Source: Regnicoccus_A sp014224355
Lineage (GTDB): Bacteria > Cyanobacteriota > Cyanobacteriia > PCC-6307 > Cyanobiaceae
Length of the DNA: 64,000 nt
NCBI RefSeq assembly: GCF_050920705.1
Contig: NZ_CP154799.1
Coordinates: 2,356,001 to 2,420,000, forward strand
Reading direction: 5' to 3'
Part shown: positions 54,604 to 63,428 of the stretch, one piece after another
How the letters are laid out: every line of letters begins with the position of its first letter
How positions within the stretch are numbered: position 1 is the stretch's first letter
Made by a program: the position numbers and the translations under genes
Notes under the pieces: generated by a model
Seen by the model: the letters and a program-made list of their open reading frames with translations, nothing else
Told to the model about the DNA's origin: nothing
Database searches by the model: none

Positions 54604-55287
54604 ATGGCTGCACCGACCGGCGGCGAACTTTCCGGGTATGACCTGGTGGTGCAGGGGTTGATCCCCGGGTACGCCAGCCTCGCCCGCCTCTCGGTGGCCC
54701 TGCTGGCGGCCTCGCCCCTGGCTGGGCCGAACGGTGCGGAGGTGCTGGTGGCCGGCTGCGGTACCGGCGCCGAGCTGGTGGAGGCCGTGGCTCAACGGCC
54801 CGACTGGCGCCTGAGCGCGATCGACCCTTCCCAGGCCATGCTCAGTGCCGCTCAGCGGCGTCTCGGCCCCCTGGCGGAGGGACTCAACTGGCTTGAGAGC
54901 ACGGTCGAGGATCTCCAGGGGGAGGCCTGCTTCGATGGGGCTCTCTCGGTGCTGGTGCTGCAGTCTCTCCCCGATGACGGCAGCAAACTGGCCTTTCTCT
55001 CCGCTCTGGCTCGCTGCCTTCGACCCGGGGGGCAGCTGGTGCTGGTGGATCTGATGCGTCCGGCCCTTCCTTTGCTGGAAGACCAGATGGCTGAGGCCTG
55101 GCTCGGCTTCCAGAGGGCTTCGCAGCTGCGGGCTCCCCTTGCCTTGCTCGAGCCGCTCACCCATGGGGCGCATCCCGTGGGTCTGGCCCGGCTCACGGCT
55201 CTGGTGAATGCCGCCGGGTTCGGCGATCCGGCCCGCGTGTTCCAGGCCCTCGACTACGAGGGATTCCTGCTTCAGCGCTCTCCCTGA
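54604..55287 (+). CDS. SAM-dependent methyltransferase (class I)
   Basis: 227 residues from ATG 54604; ATG 54541 would add 21. Motif I is EVLVAGCGTGAELVEAV, motif II includes LSAIDPSQAMLSAAQRRL, and CLRPGGQLVLVDL is post-motif. The substrate is not evident; the UbiE/quinone and small-molecule classes are equally possible. The tail overlaps that of convergent ppa by 16 bases. Confidence 0.85.
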   Translation: MAAPTGGELSGYDLVVQGLIPGYASLARLSVALLAASPLAGPNGAEVLVAGCGTGAELVEAVAQRPDWRLSAIDPSQAMLSAAQRRLGPLAEGLNWLESTVEDLQGEACFDGALSVLVLQSLPDDGSKLAFLSALARCLRPGGQLVLVDLMRPALPLLEDQMAEAWLGFQRASQLRAPLALLEPLTHGAHPVGLARLTALVNAAGFGDPARVFQALDYEGFLLQRSP

Positions 55288-55799
55288 TCGGAACGGGCTG
55301 CCTGGATGCAACGCTCCAGCAGGGCAGGCACGGCAGCGGCGTCTTCCCAGCCGATGATCTGCACCGGTCGTCCGGCCAGGTTCTTGTAGGTGCGGAAGAA
55401 CTCGGCGACGTCCTCGAGCTGATTGGGCGCGATCTGGCGAATGCTGCGCAGCCCGCTCTGGCGGCCATCGGCCTCCGGCACGCAGAGCAGTTTCCCGTCA
55501 TGGGCGCCGCTGTCGATCATGTCCAGATAGCCAATCGGCCTTGCGGTGATCAGGCAACCGGCGAAGGTGGGCTCCTCCATGATCACCATGGCGTCGAGGG
55601 GCGCTCCATCCTCGGCAAGGGTGTTGGGCACAAAGCCGTAATCGAAGGGGTAGCGGACCGAGGAATGAAGCACCCGATCCAGCGCCATCAGGCCGGCAGC
55701 GCTGTTGTATTCGTATTTGTTGCGGCTACCGGCGGGAATTTCCACCACCAGATTCACCAAACCCTGGGATGGGGAGGCGGCCAGGCTGCTGATGTCCAC
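55272..55799 (-). CDS. ppa: Inorganic pyrophosphatase
   Basis: 175 residues, the normal family I length. It hydrolyses pyrophosphate to drive biosynthesis. Motifs: VVEIPAGSRNKYEYN, YPFDYGFVPNTLAEDGAPLD with the metal-binding Asp residues, and the later VAEFFRTYKNLAGRPVQIIG. The ATG lies 74 bases inside the end of a small hypothetical gene on the same strand. Confidence 0.96.
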   Translation of the reverse strand: MDISSLAASPSQGLVNLVVEIPAGSRNKYEYNSAAGLMALDRVLHSSVRYPFDYGFVPNTLAEDGAPLDAMVIMEEPTFAGCLITARPIGYLDMIDSGAHDGKLLCVPEADGRQSGLRSIRQIAPNQLEDVAEFFRTYKNLAGRPVQIIGWEDAAAVPALLERCIQAARSDQGER

Positions 55800-56133
55800 G
55801 GCTGATGGGAATGACGAAGTGGGGATCAGCTCTGAAGGCGTTGCGCTCCAGCAGGACGGCCGCCACCGGAACGATCAGGGCCAGCAGGGCAATGGTGGCT
55901 CCCAGCAGCGGCGAGCCTGGATCCAGAAAGCTCTCCGGACTGTCAGGGTCCTCACCGGTTTCGGCCGTTGGTGTGGCCACGGCTCCGGGCGAGGGTGAGC
56001 CTGGTTCCAGGGTTGAGGCGATCGAGACCAGGCCGGCGGCCATGGCGATGGGAGCAGAGGCCGACGAAGGGTGACCAGCCAAGGATGTGGCGTAAGCGTT
56101 GCTGGTGCCGGTTCGCGGAGGTTCGGAATCCAT
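55726..56133 (-). CDS. Small hypothetical protein with one membrane helix
   Basis: 135 codons. The N-terminal ~70 residues are Ser/Pro/Ala-rich with no recognisable domain. A clear helix follows (LLGATIALLALIVPVAAVLL), then ERNAFRADPHFVIPI. The Gly/Arg-rich end overlaps the ppa start by 74 bases in another frame, so the real stop or frame near the end may differ. The upstream side, 56134-56312, holds nothing recognisable. Confidence 0.5.
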   Translation of the reverse strand: MDSEPPRTGTSNAYATSLAGHPSSASAPIAMAAGLVSIASTLEPGSPSPGAVATPTAETGEDPDSPESFLDPGSPLLGATIALLALIVPVAAVLLERNAFRADPHFVIPISRGHQQPGRLPIPGFGESGGGNSRR

Positions 56134-56312
56134 GGAGAGGGATGAGGGAGCAGCTTCGGGGAACAGATCAGGCTTGGCGGGCAGGCCGTAGCTGCAGCTG
56201 AACCGGGAAGCAGCATTGGCCTGGGATCAGAGAACGAAATTCCCCGGCCCATGCCAGTGCCTCAATCAATATGCCATTGATGGGCTCCTGCTGCAGCGAG
56301 GGCTGTCTGGAT

Positions 56313-56816
56313 TCAGGCAGCAGGACGGGACTGGCCCAGCTGATCCCTCTTGTCGCTGAGCACTGCGGGGGGGTGATCGATGCCCTGAAGGCTGTGGCGG
56401 ATGGCCTGCAGCTCCTGAAGAATCGAGCTGAGCAGCTGCTGCGTGGCCGTGGAGGGAGAGTTGAGCACCTCCACGGTCACTTCCTTGATACGCAGCACAT
56501 CCCGGGCGAAACGAGCTACCTCGTTGGGGTGAAACAGCAAAGCCTCTTTCTGGTCGGTGCGGTATTCGGGGTTGAGCTTGCGGGGATTGAAGGGAGGGTT
56601 GAGGTTGCGTGGATCGGTGTTGGTGTAGCGATACACCGAGGCACGCGAACGATTCAGCGCTTTCTGGACCTCGTCGATGCCGATCAGGCCCTCAGCCGAC
56701 TCGGGCGCTGGACCGGGAAGCTCGCTCGGCCAGGATCCCACGGTCGGAGGGAGCTCACCGCTGGAGCCGGCCGAGGGTGCAATCATAAGACTTATTTTGG
56801 ACGGCTGGGACTGCAT
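56313..56816 (-). CDS. Putative helix-turn-helix regulator
   Basis: 167 residues from ATG 56816; ATG 56786 is also possible. Residues ~45-75 (LIGIDEVQKALNRSRASVYR) look like a MerR/resolvase-like HTH that begins with a rule-like IDEVQKAL helix. KEALLFHPNEVARFARDVLR and a C-terminal helical tail (QQLLSSILQELQAIRHSL) suggest dimerisation. The layout resembles small DNA-binding proteins conserved in cyanobacteria, but no target is known. It is divergent from proS. Confidence 0.65.
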   Translation of the reverse strand: MQSQPSKISLMIAPSAGSSGELPPTVGSWPSELPGPAPESAEGLIGIDEVQKALNRSRASVYRYTNTDPRNLNPPFNPRKLNPEYRTDQKEALLFHPNEVARFARDVLRIKEVTVEVLNSPSTATQQLLSSILQELQAIRHSLQGIDHPPAVLSDKRDQLGQSRPAA

Positions 56817-56970
56817 GCCGACGCTAGCAGAGAAAGCCTGGCTGGCCAGGCCACAGGAGCCAATGCCGCACGGTTCGGTGATTAAACCGGCCACGGCCCT
56901 GATCGGCAAGACCCAGGCCCCCGGCGAGGCTCAGTGATAAGGTCCCAGCCCTCTGAAGCGGCTGCATTCC

Positions 56971-58800
56971 ATGCGCGTCTCCCGCCTGATGCTGGTGACG
57001 CTGCGCGACGATCCCGCGGAAGCGGAGATTCCCTCCCACAGGCTCCTCCTGCGCGGTGGCTACATGCGCCGGGTGGCCTCGGGGGTGTACGCCTACCTAC
57101 CTCTGCTCTGGAGGGTTCTGAGCAAGATCTCGGCGATCGTGCGCCAGGAGATGAACGCCACCGGCGCCCTGGAAACCCTGCTGCCTGCCCTGCAGCCCGC
57201 CAGCCTCTGGGAACGCAGCGGACGTTGGCAGGGCTACACCGCCGGGGAGGGAATCATGTTTCATCTGGTGGATCGCCAGGAGCGCTCCCTGGGCCTTGGC
57301 CCCACCCATGAAGAGGTGATCACGGCTCTCGCCGCCGATCTGCTGCGCTCCTACAGGCAGCTGCCGGTGAGCCTCTACCAGATCCAGACCAAATTCCGGG
57401 ATGAAATCCGGCCCCGTTTCGGACTGATGCGTGGGCGCGAATTCATCATGAAGGATGCCTATTCCTTCCATGCCGATGAGGCTGACCTCAGGCTCGCCTA
57501 CCAGCGCATGGATCAGGCCTACCGCCGCATCTTCAGCCGCTGTGGACTTCGCACTGTGGCTGTGGAGGCCGACAGCGGTGCGATCGGCGGCTCCGCCAGC
57601 CAGGAGTTCATGGTCACCGCCGAAACCGGCGAGGATCTGATCCTCAGCAGTCCGGATGGGCGCTACGCCGCCAACCAGGAGCGGGCCAGGTCACTGCCGG
57701 AACCCGCCGTGCCGCTCAAGAGCACCGGCGAGGTGGTCGAGCTCCAGACACCCGGGCAGCACAGCATCGAGGACCTCTGCGCCGCCCATGGCTTCGAGCC
57801 CAGCCAGACCGTGAAGGTACTGATCCTTCTGGCCCGCAGCGCCGAAGGCCAACCGAGGCCGGTGCTGGTGAGCCTTCGCGGCGATCAGCAGCTCAACCCC
57901 ACCAAGCTCGCCAACGCCGTCACGACGGCACTGGGGGAAGCCGCCGGGGCCCTGCTGGAGATCGAGCCGATCACCCCCGAGCAGATCCGCAGCGAGGGAC
58001 TGCCCCCCTGGCCCCTGGGCAGCCTGGGTCCCCATCTGGGCGATGCCCTGCTGGCGGGAGCCCGCAGCTGGCAAACGAGCTTCCTGCGCCTGGCGGATCC
58101 CACGGCGGCGGAGCTTGAGATCTTCGTCTGCGGCGCCAACCGGCCCGACACGCACCTGGTGGGGGCCCGCTGGTCGGACCTGGGCGAGGGACTCCCGCCC
58201 ATGGCCGATCTGCGCGCGGCCCAGCCGGGTGATCGCTGCTTCCAGGATCCCAGCCAGCGCCTCGAGGCCAGCCGCGGCATCGAGGTGGGCCACATCTTTC
58301 AGCTCGGGCGCAAGTACTCCCAGGCCCTGGAGGCCACCTTCACCAATGAGCAGGGCCAGGATGAGCCGCTGTGGATGGGCTGTTACGGCATCGGGGTGTC
58401 ACGCCTGGCCCAGGCCGCCGTTGAGCAGCACCACGATGAGCTGGGAATCTGCTGGCCGGTGGCGATCGCCCCCTTCGAGGTGATCGTGGTGGTGGCCAGT
58501 GCCCAGGACTCCGTCCAGGTGGCTCTGGGAGAACAGCTCCACGACGCGCTTGAGCAGGTGGGCCTCGAGGTGCTGCTGGATGATCGCAACGAACGGGCCG
58601 GTGTGAAGTTCAAGGATGCCGATCTGATCGGGATCCCCTGGAGGGTCGTGGTGGGTCGCGGCGCCAGTTCCGGGCTGGTGGAGCTGGTGGAGCGCTCGAG
58701 TGGCAGCAAGCGGGAGTGTCCCGTCACTGAGGTGGTGGCCGTGGTGCAGCAGCACATCGAGGCCGATCGACTGGGTTTGGCAGCGACGGGGAACTCCTAG
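56971..58800 (+). CDS. proS: Prolyl-tRNA synthetase (bacterial type with editing domain)
   Basis: 609 residues. Class II motifs are visible: LLRGGYMRRVASGVYAYLPL, motif 2 in TKFRDEIRPRFGLMRGREF, MKDAYSFH, and motif 3 with MGCYGIGVSRLAQAAVEQHH. Between them, about residues 240-390, lies the INS editing domain that removes alanyl-tRNA. The C-terminal anticodon domain follows (IVVVASAQDS, then LLDDRNERAGVKFKDADLIG). The start is ATG 56971. Confidence 0.97.
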   Translation: MRVSRLMLVTLRDDPAEAEIPSHRLLLRGGYMRRVASGVYAYLPLLWRVLSKISAIVRQEMNATGALETLLPALQPASLWERSGRWQGYTAGEGIMFHLVDRQERSLGLGPTHEEVITALAADLLRSYRQLPVSLYQIQTKFRDEIRPRFGLMRGREFIMKDAYSFHADEADLRLAYQRMDQAYRRIFSRCGLRTVAVEADSGAIGGSASQEFMVTAETGEDLILSSPDGRYAANQERARSLPEPAVPLKSTGEVVELQTPGQHSIEDLCAAHGFEPSQTVKVLILLARSAEGQPRPVLVSLRGDQQLNPTKLANAVTTALGEAAGALLEIEPITPEQIRSEGLPPWPLGSLGPHLGDALLAGARSWQTSFLRLADPTAAELEIFVCGANRPDTHLVGARWSDLGEGLPPMADLRAAQPGDRCFQDPSQRLEASRGIEVGHIFQLGRKYSQALEATFTNEQGQDEPLWMGCYGIGVSRLAQAAVEQHHDELGICWPVAIAPFEVIVVVASAQDSVQVALGEQLHDALEQVGLEVLLDDRNERAGVKFKDADLIGIPWRVVVGRGASSGLVELVERSSGSKRECPVTEVVAVVQQHIEADRLGLAATGNS

Positions 58801-58828
58801 GATCCCCCAACCACGTGTGGAGATGCTG

Positions 58829-59311
58829 ATGACTGTTGTCTGGAGGTCCTTCTCCCAAGCCATTCGCACTGCCCTGAGATCATCCCTGGGGGATCTGCTC
58901 TCCGGCAGCTGGTGGAGCCGGACTCTCACGCCTCTGGTGGCGATCGGGCTATGCCTCAGCCTCTCACTCACCGCCTGCGGCAGCGCCAGCAACAGTCTGA
59001 GTGGCTCCTACGTCGACGACACCATGACCGTCGCTGAATCGCTGCTGGGAGCCATTGCGCTCAGCCAGGATGATCCGGGCCGTGCGGAAGCCGAAGCCGA
59101 GGCCCGCGTCTTGATCAACGATTACGTGGCTCTGTACAGGCCCAAGGCCCGGGTGAACGGACTGCCGTCGTTCACCACCATGCAGACCGCCATGAACTCC
59201 CTGGCTGGGCACTACACCAACTACGCCAACCGTCCCTTGCCTGAGGCGCTCAAGACCCGCCTCGAGAAGGAACTGAAGAAAGCCGAAACAACGGTGGTGC
59301 GTGGGACCTGA
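58829..59311 (+). CDS. psb27: Photosystem II assembly/repair lipoprotein Psb27
   Basis: 160 residues from ATG 58829, which has GGAG six bases before it (ATG 58823 is less well placed). A long N-terminal region and signal helix end in the lipobox LTAC; the mature part is the four-helix Psb27 fold: SGSYVDDTMTVAESLLGAIA, ARVLINDYVALYRPKARVNG and TMQTAMNSLAGHY. It binds the lumenal side of CP43 during PSII assembly and repair. The N-terminus (about 50 residues before the lipobox Cys) is longer than usual, so a later start is possible. Confidence 0.93.
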   Translation: MTVVWRSFSQAIRTALRSSLGDLLSGSWWSRTLTPLVAIGLCLSLSLTACGSASNSLSGSYVDDTMTVAESLLGAIALSQDDPGRAEAEAEARVLINDYVALYRPKARVNGLPSFTTMQTAMNSLAGHYTNYANRPLPEALKTRLEKELKKAETTVVRGT

Positions 59312-59442
59312 TCACCGATCAGGGCATGCCGGACCCTCTGGAGTGCGGGGATCCAGTTTGATCGCAGACCCCGGCCCTTTGACGAAGGGGCTCGTCATCT
59401 GAGACTCTTGTCCCTTGTGCTTAGAAGCGGCTGCGGGCCGCT

Positions 59443-60762
59443 GTGTCCTTGGCCAATGTTGTCGTCATCGGTGCACAGTGGGGCGACGAGGGAAAAGGCA
59501 AGATCACTGATCTGCTGAGCCGATCCGCCGATGTGGTGGTTCGTTATCAAGGCGGTGTGAATGCAGGCCACACGATCGTGGTCGACGACAAGGTGCTGAA
59601 GCTGCACCTGATTCCCTCTGGAATTCTCTACCCCGACACCATCTGCCTGATCGGCTCAGGCACGGTGGTCGATCCGCGCATCATGCTCGATGAGCTCGAC
59701 ATGCTCGACGACTTCGGCATCGACATTTCCGGGCTGAAACTGGCTTCCACAGCTCACGTCACGATGCCCTACCACCGCCTGCTCGACCAGGCGATGGAGC
59801 AACGCCGGGGTGAGCGCCGCATCGGCACCACCGGCCGGGGAATCGGCCCCACCTATGCCGACAAGTCGGATCGCAACGGCATCCGCGTGATCGATCTGCT
59901 TGATGCCGGTCGACTGCGCGAGCGGCTGATGGGTCCCCTGGCCGAAAAGAATCTGATCCTCGAGAGGATCTACGGCCTCGAGCCACTGGATCCCGAGGAG
60001 GTGCTCAAGGAATATCTCGCCTACGGGGAACGCCTGGCCCCCCATGTGGTCGATTGCACCCGCACGATCCACCAGGCGGCCCGCTCCCGCAAGAACATTC
60101 TCTTCGAGGGTGCCCAGGGCACCCTGCTCGATCTCGACCACGGCACCTACCCCTACGTCACCTCCTCGAATCCCGTCTCCGGGGGAGCCTGCATCGGGGC
60201 CGGGGTGGGTCCCACGCTGATCGACCGGGTCATCGGAGTGGCCAAGGCCTACACCACCCGTGTGGGCGAAGGGCCCTTCCCCACGGAGCTTCAGGGCAGC
60301 CTCAACGACCACCTCTGCGACCGGGGCGGCGAGTTCGGCACCACCACCGGCCGCCGCCGGCGCTGCGGTTGGTTCGATGGCGTCATCGGGCGCTACGCCG
60401 TGGAGGTGAACGGGCTTGATTGTCTGGCGATCACCAAGCTGGACGTGCTCGACGAGCTCGATGAAATCCAGGTCTGCGTGGCCTATGAGCTCGACGGCGA
60501 GCGGATCGACCACTTCCCCAGCAGCGCCGAGACCTTCGCCCGTTGCCGCCCGATCTTTCAGTCTCTGCCGGGCTGGCAATGCTCCACGGCGGACTGTCGC
60601 TCCCTCGAGGATCTGCCTGCCACCGCCATGGCCTACCTGCGCTTTCTGGCGGAACTGATGGAGGTGCCGATCGCGATCGTGTCCCTCGGGGCCCAGCGGG
60701 ACCAGACGATCGTGGTGGAAGACCCCATCCACGGCCCGAAGCGGGCCCTGCTGAACGTTTGA
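59443..60762 (+). CDS. purA: Adenylosuccinate synthetase
   Basis: 439 residues from GTG 59443. It joins IMP and aspartate with GTP in AMP synthesis. Motifs: VVVIGAQWGDEGKGKITDLL (P-loop and catalytic Asp), GGVNAGHTIVVDD (His), GTTGRGIGPTYADK, FEGAQGTLLDLDHGTYPYVT and TTTGRRRRCGWFDG. The preceding ~130 bases contain no gene and no strong promoter match. The stop overlaps the next ATG by one base. Confidence 0.97.
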   Translation: MSLANVVVIGAQWGDEGKGKITDLLSRSADVVVRYQGGVNAGHTIVVDDKVLKLHLIPSGILYPDTICLIGSGTVVDPRIMLDELDMLDDFGIDISGLKLASTAHVTMPYHRLLDQAMEQRRGERRIGTTGRGIGPTYADKSDRNGIRVIDLLDAGRLRERLMGPLAEKNLILERIYGLEPLDPEEVLKEYLAYGERLAPHVVDCTRTIHQAARSRKNILFEGAQGTLLDLDHGTYPYVTSSNPVSGGACIGAGVGPTLIDRVIGVAKAYTTRVGEGPFPTELQGSLNDHLCDRGGEFGTTTGRRRRCGWFDGVIGRYAVEVNGLDCLAITKLDVLDELDEIQVCVAYELDGERIDHFPSSAETFARCRPIFQSLPGWQCSTADCRSLEDLPATAMAYLRFLAELMEVPIAIVSLGAQRDQTIVVEDPIHGPKRALLNV

Positions 60763-61763
60763 TGATGGGCAGCGACACACGCACGCTTGATGTCGTCGGC
60801 ATCGGTAACGCCATCGTCGATGTGCTGGTCACCTCCGACGACGCCTTCCTCGAGGCCCATGGCCTGAGCAAGGGAGGCATGTCCCTGGTGAATGCGGAGC
60901 AGGCCCGGAAGCTCTACGCCGCTGCCGGCCCTGGGCTGGAAACCTCCGGCGGCTCCGCCGCCAACACTCTGGCCGGCCTGGCCCAGCTCGGCGGCCGGGC
61001 CGGATTCATCGGCCGGGTGCGCGACGACCAGCTTGGGGCGATCTTCAGCCACGACATCCGTTCCGTGGGGGCTCGCTTCGAGACCCCGGCCGCCCTTGAC
61101 GGGCCCGCCACGGCCCGTTGCCTGATCCTGGTCACCCCGGATGCCCAGCGCACGATGTGCACCTATCTGGGCACTTCGGTGGACCTCGACCCCGACGATC
61201 TGGACCTGGATCTGGTGCGCCAGGCCGGCCTGCTCTACCTGGAGGGCTACCTCTGGGATGGCGAGGCAGCCAAACGGGCCTTCCTCGCCGCCGCCGAGGT
61301 GATGCGCTCCGCCGGTGGCCAGGTCGCCCTCTCCCTCTCGGACGCTTTCTGCGTCGACCGCCACCGGGACAGCTTCCTGGAGCTGGTGGATGGCCATGTG
61401 GATGTGCTCTTCGCCAATGAAGCCGAGATCACTGCGCTTTACCGCTGCAATGATTTCGAGGCCGCGATCGAGCAGGTGAAGGGCCGCTGCTCGATCGCCG
61501 TGCTCACCCGTGGAGCCCTCGGGTCGGTGGTGATCGGGGAAGGGCGTGTGCATCAAATTCCTCCTTACGTGCTTGGCCCCCTGGTTGACACCACCGGAGC
61601 TGGTGATCTCTATGCCGCCGGCTTTCTCTGGGGACTCTGCCGCGGAGAACCACTGGAGCGCTGCGGCCAGCTGGGATCTCTCTGCGCCGGTCAGGTGATC
61701 ACCCAGCTGGGGCCCCGCCCGCGGGTCTCGCTGCCGGGTCTGGTGACCAAGCACCTGGGCTGA
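60762..61763 (+). CDS. PfkB-family carbohydrate kinase, adenosine-kinase-like
   Basis: 333 residues from ATG 60762, overlapping the purA stop (an adjacent second ATG is equivalent). Family signatures: GIGNAIVDVLV, GGSAANTLAGLAQLGGRAGF, VLFANEAEITALYRC and the catalytic DTTGAGDLYAAGFLWGL. Coupling to purA supports a role with adenosine or another purine nucleoside, although ribokinase-type sugars cannot be excluded. The end overlaps the convergent cobK tail by 65 bases. Confidence 0.9.
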   Translation: MMGSDTRTLDVVGIGNAIVDVLVTSDDAFLEAHGLSKGGMSLVNAEQARKLYAAAGPGLETSGGSAANTLAGLAQLGGRAGFIGRVRDDQLGAIFSHDIRSVGARFETPAALDGPATARCLILVTPDAQRTMCTYLGTSVDLDPDDLDLDLVRQAGLLYLEGYLWDGEAAKRAFLAAAEVMRSAGGQVALSLSDAFCVDRHRDSFLELVDGHVDVLFANEAEITALYRCNDFEAAIEQVKGRCSIAVLTRGALGSVVIGEGRVHQIPPYVLGPLVDTTGAGDLYAAGFLWGLCRGEPLERCGQLGSLCAGQVITQLGPRPRVSLPGLVTKHLG

Positions 61764-62571
61764 ACCCGCCGACCTGATCCAGCAACTCCTCCAGCGACCA
61801 CAGCCGCGCCCCGGAGAGTGGCTCCTCAGGGCGCTTCAGCAACAGCAGGGAGAGACCAAGCTCAGCGCAGAGCTCCTGCCAGAGCCGCTCGGTCGCTCCC
61901 CCCGACTGGCGGCAGAGCACCGCCGTGATGCGCCACTGCTCCAGCAGGGCACGCTCGATCGAGCAGCCCTCTGCCCGTGGAGGCCCCGAGCCCGGCCGAT
62001 GACAGGCCAGGGCCTCTGCCGGCAGGCCAGCGCCCAGGGCCAGTCGCAGGCTGGAGGGGGTAGGCAGGATGCGGGCGAAACTGGCCCGAGCGCCGGCCAG
62101 GGCCACGGCCTTGGCCAGATGGCGGGCCCCGATCGCCAGCAGCAGGCGTTCAGCCCCCAGATCCAGGTCGGCCAGGTCCTGCAGCTGGTCAAGCAGCGTC
62201 AGCCTCGATCCAGGCGGCTGCGGCACCGCCGGACGCCAGAGTCGCAGCAGGGGCTGCCCGATGCGGGCACAGACCGCCGCCAGATCGGTGCTGATGGCCG
62301 TGGCGAAGGGGTGACTGGCATCGATCACCCAGCGGAAGGGGGCCAGGGTGCCCCCCAGGAGTTCCGACTCGATCGCCTCGGGGCCGGCCAGAGCTCCCAC
62401 ACGCCCCAGCAGATGGGGGTGGGGTGCATAGGCCCGCAGGGCATCCTCGTTCACCAGCGAAATTTGCACGCTCCAACCGGAGGCCAGCAGCCTGCTGGCC
62501 AGCAGGGGGCCCTCACCGGTGCCGCTCAGCAGCCAGATCGACGGCCGTCGTCCCGCCCTGCTGGCGGCCAT
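61699..62571 (-). CDS. cobK: Precorrin-6A/cobalt-precorrin-6A reductase
   Basis: 290 residues from ATG 62571; a longer open frame upstream is antisense to ssb. CobK/CbiJ features are IWLLSGTGEGPLLASRLLAS, WVIDASHPFATAISTDLAAV and LLLAIGARHLAKAVALAG. It reduces a macrocycle double bond in corrin synthesis. The C-terminal ~25 residues are low complexity and overlap the convergent kinase gene. The neighbouring ssb is divergent. Confidence 0.88.
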   Translation of the reverse strand: MAASRAGRRPSIWLLSGTGEGPLLASRLLASGWSVQISLVNEDALRAYAPHPHLLGRVGALAGPEAIESELLGGTLAPFRWVIDASHPFATAISTDLAAVCARIGQPLLRLWRPAVPQPPGSRLTLLDQLQDLADLDLGAERLLLAIGARHLAKAVALAGARASFARILPTPSSLRLALGAGLPAEALACHRPGSGPPRAEGCSIERALLEQWRITAVLCRQSGGATERLWQELCAELGLSLLLLKRPEEPLSGARLWSLEELLDQVGGFSPGAWSPDPAARPAGGAPAG

Positions 62572-62619
62572 GGGTTGGGTCGGTGCATCAGGATGGGGCC
62601 CGCTGTCGCCGAGGGGGTC

Positions 62620-63117
62620 GTGAATCACTGTTTGCTTGAGGTGGTGGTGCTGGAGGCACCCCAGGTGCGCTACACCCAGGACAACCAGACCCCGGTGGCG
62701 GAAATGGCCGTCCAGCTTGACGGTTTGCGTCCTGACGATCCCCCAGGGCAATTGAAGGTGGTCGGCTGGGGCAATCTCGCCCAGGATCTGCAGAACCGGG
62801 TTCAGGTGGGCCAGCGGCTGATGATCGAAGGGCGGCTGCGCATGAGCACCATGACCCGCGCCGATGGCCTCAAGGAAAAACGGGCCGAGTTCACCCTCTC
62901 CCGTCTGCACCCTCTGATGGCCCAGGGCTCCAGCCCGGCCCCGTCGATGGCCCCGTCGGCTCCATCACCCACGCCCAAGCCCGCTGGCGCCTCAGCGAGA
63001 GAGGTGTCTCGCCCCGCCGCGCCGGCCCCCAGGCCTGCTGCAGGGCCGCCCCCCACCTGGAACACCGCCCCGCTGGTTCCGGACCTGGCCGAGGACGACG
63101 ATGAGATCCCCTTCTGA
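62620..63117 (+). CDS. ssb: Single-stranded DNA-binding protein
   Basis: 165 residues from GTG 62620, which follows a strong GAGGGGG; ATG 62593 would add nine. The OB-fold part is MNHCLLEVVVLEAPQVRYTQ, LKVVGWGNLAQDLQNRVQVG and EGRLRM. A Pro/Ala/Ser linker of about 45 residues is followed by the acidic tail EDDDEIPF, the usual interaction peptide. It may be the main or an accessory Ssb. Confidence 0.9.
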   Translation: MNHCLLEVVVLEAPQVRYTQDNQTPVAEMAVQLDGLRPDDPPGQLKVVGWGNLAQDLQNRVQVGQRLMIEGRLRMSTMTRADGLKEKRAEFTLSRLHPLMAQGSSPAPSMAPSAPSPTPKPAGASAREVSRPAAPAPRPAAGPPPTWNTAPLVPDLAEDDDEIPF

Positions 63118-63132
63118 GGCAGCAGGCCACCT

Positions 63133-63399
63133 TCAGCCTGGCTCGAGCCGCTGGCGTGCCTGGTCGATCAGCTGTCCGATCTCCCGCTCCAGCGCAGCGA
63201 GATCCAGCCTCAGCTCGGGCCAGCGCCCCGCATCGATCTGCTGCAGCAACCAGAGTCGGTCCTGGGTGAGCTGATCCAGAAGGGTGAGGGTGCTCGGGTC
63301 AGACAGGGAAGGGTCCTGGGCTGATTGATTCGCACCGGGATCAGAAGCGGGGCTGGGGTGATCCATGGCCTCAGGCATCGGGTTGGCATCAGTGGCCAT
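63133..63399 (-). CDS. Small hypothetical protein
   Basis: 88 residues from ATG 63399 (an upstream ATG at 63438 would overlap the divergent gene). The C-terminal half is a predicted helix-rich segment (DQLTQDRLWLLQQIDAGRWP, then LDLAALEREIGQLIDQARQR). The N-terminal half is Ser/Pro/Asp-rich. No family was recognised. It lies between ssb and the DUF2854 gene. Confidence 0.5.
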   Translation of the reverse strand: MATDANPMPEAMDHPSPASDPGANQSAQDPSLSDPSTLTLLDQLTQDRLWLLQQIDAGRWPELRLDLAALEREIGQLIDQARQRLEPG

Positions 63400-63428
63400 C
63401 CTGGACCGCGTTGCAGGAAGATGGCCAC

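Noticed and set aside
56134..56312. Possible gene between the small membrane protein and the HTH gene
   Set aside because: No frame with a start, ribosome site and plausible composition was found.
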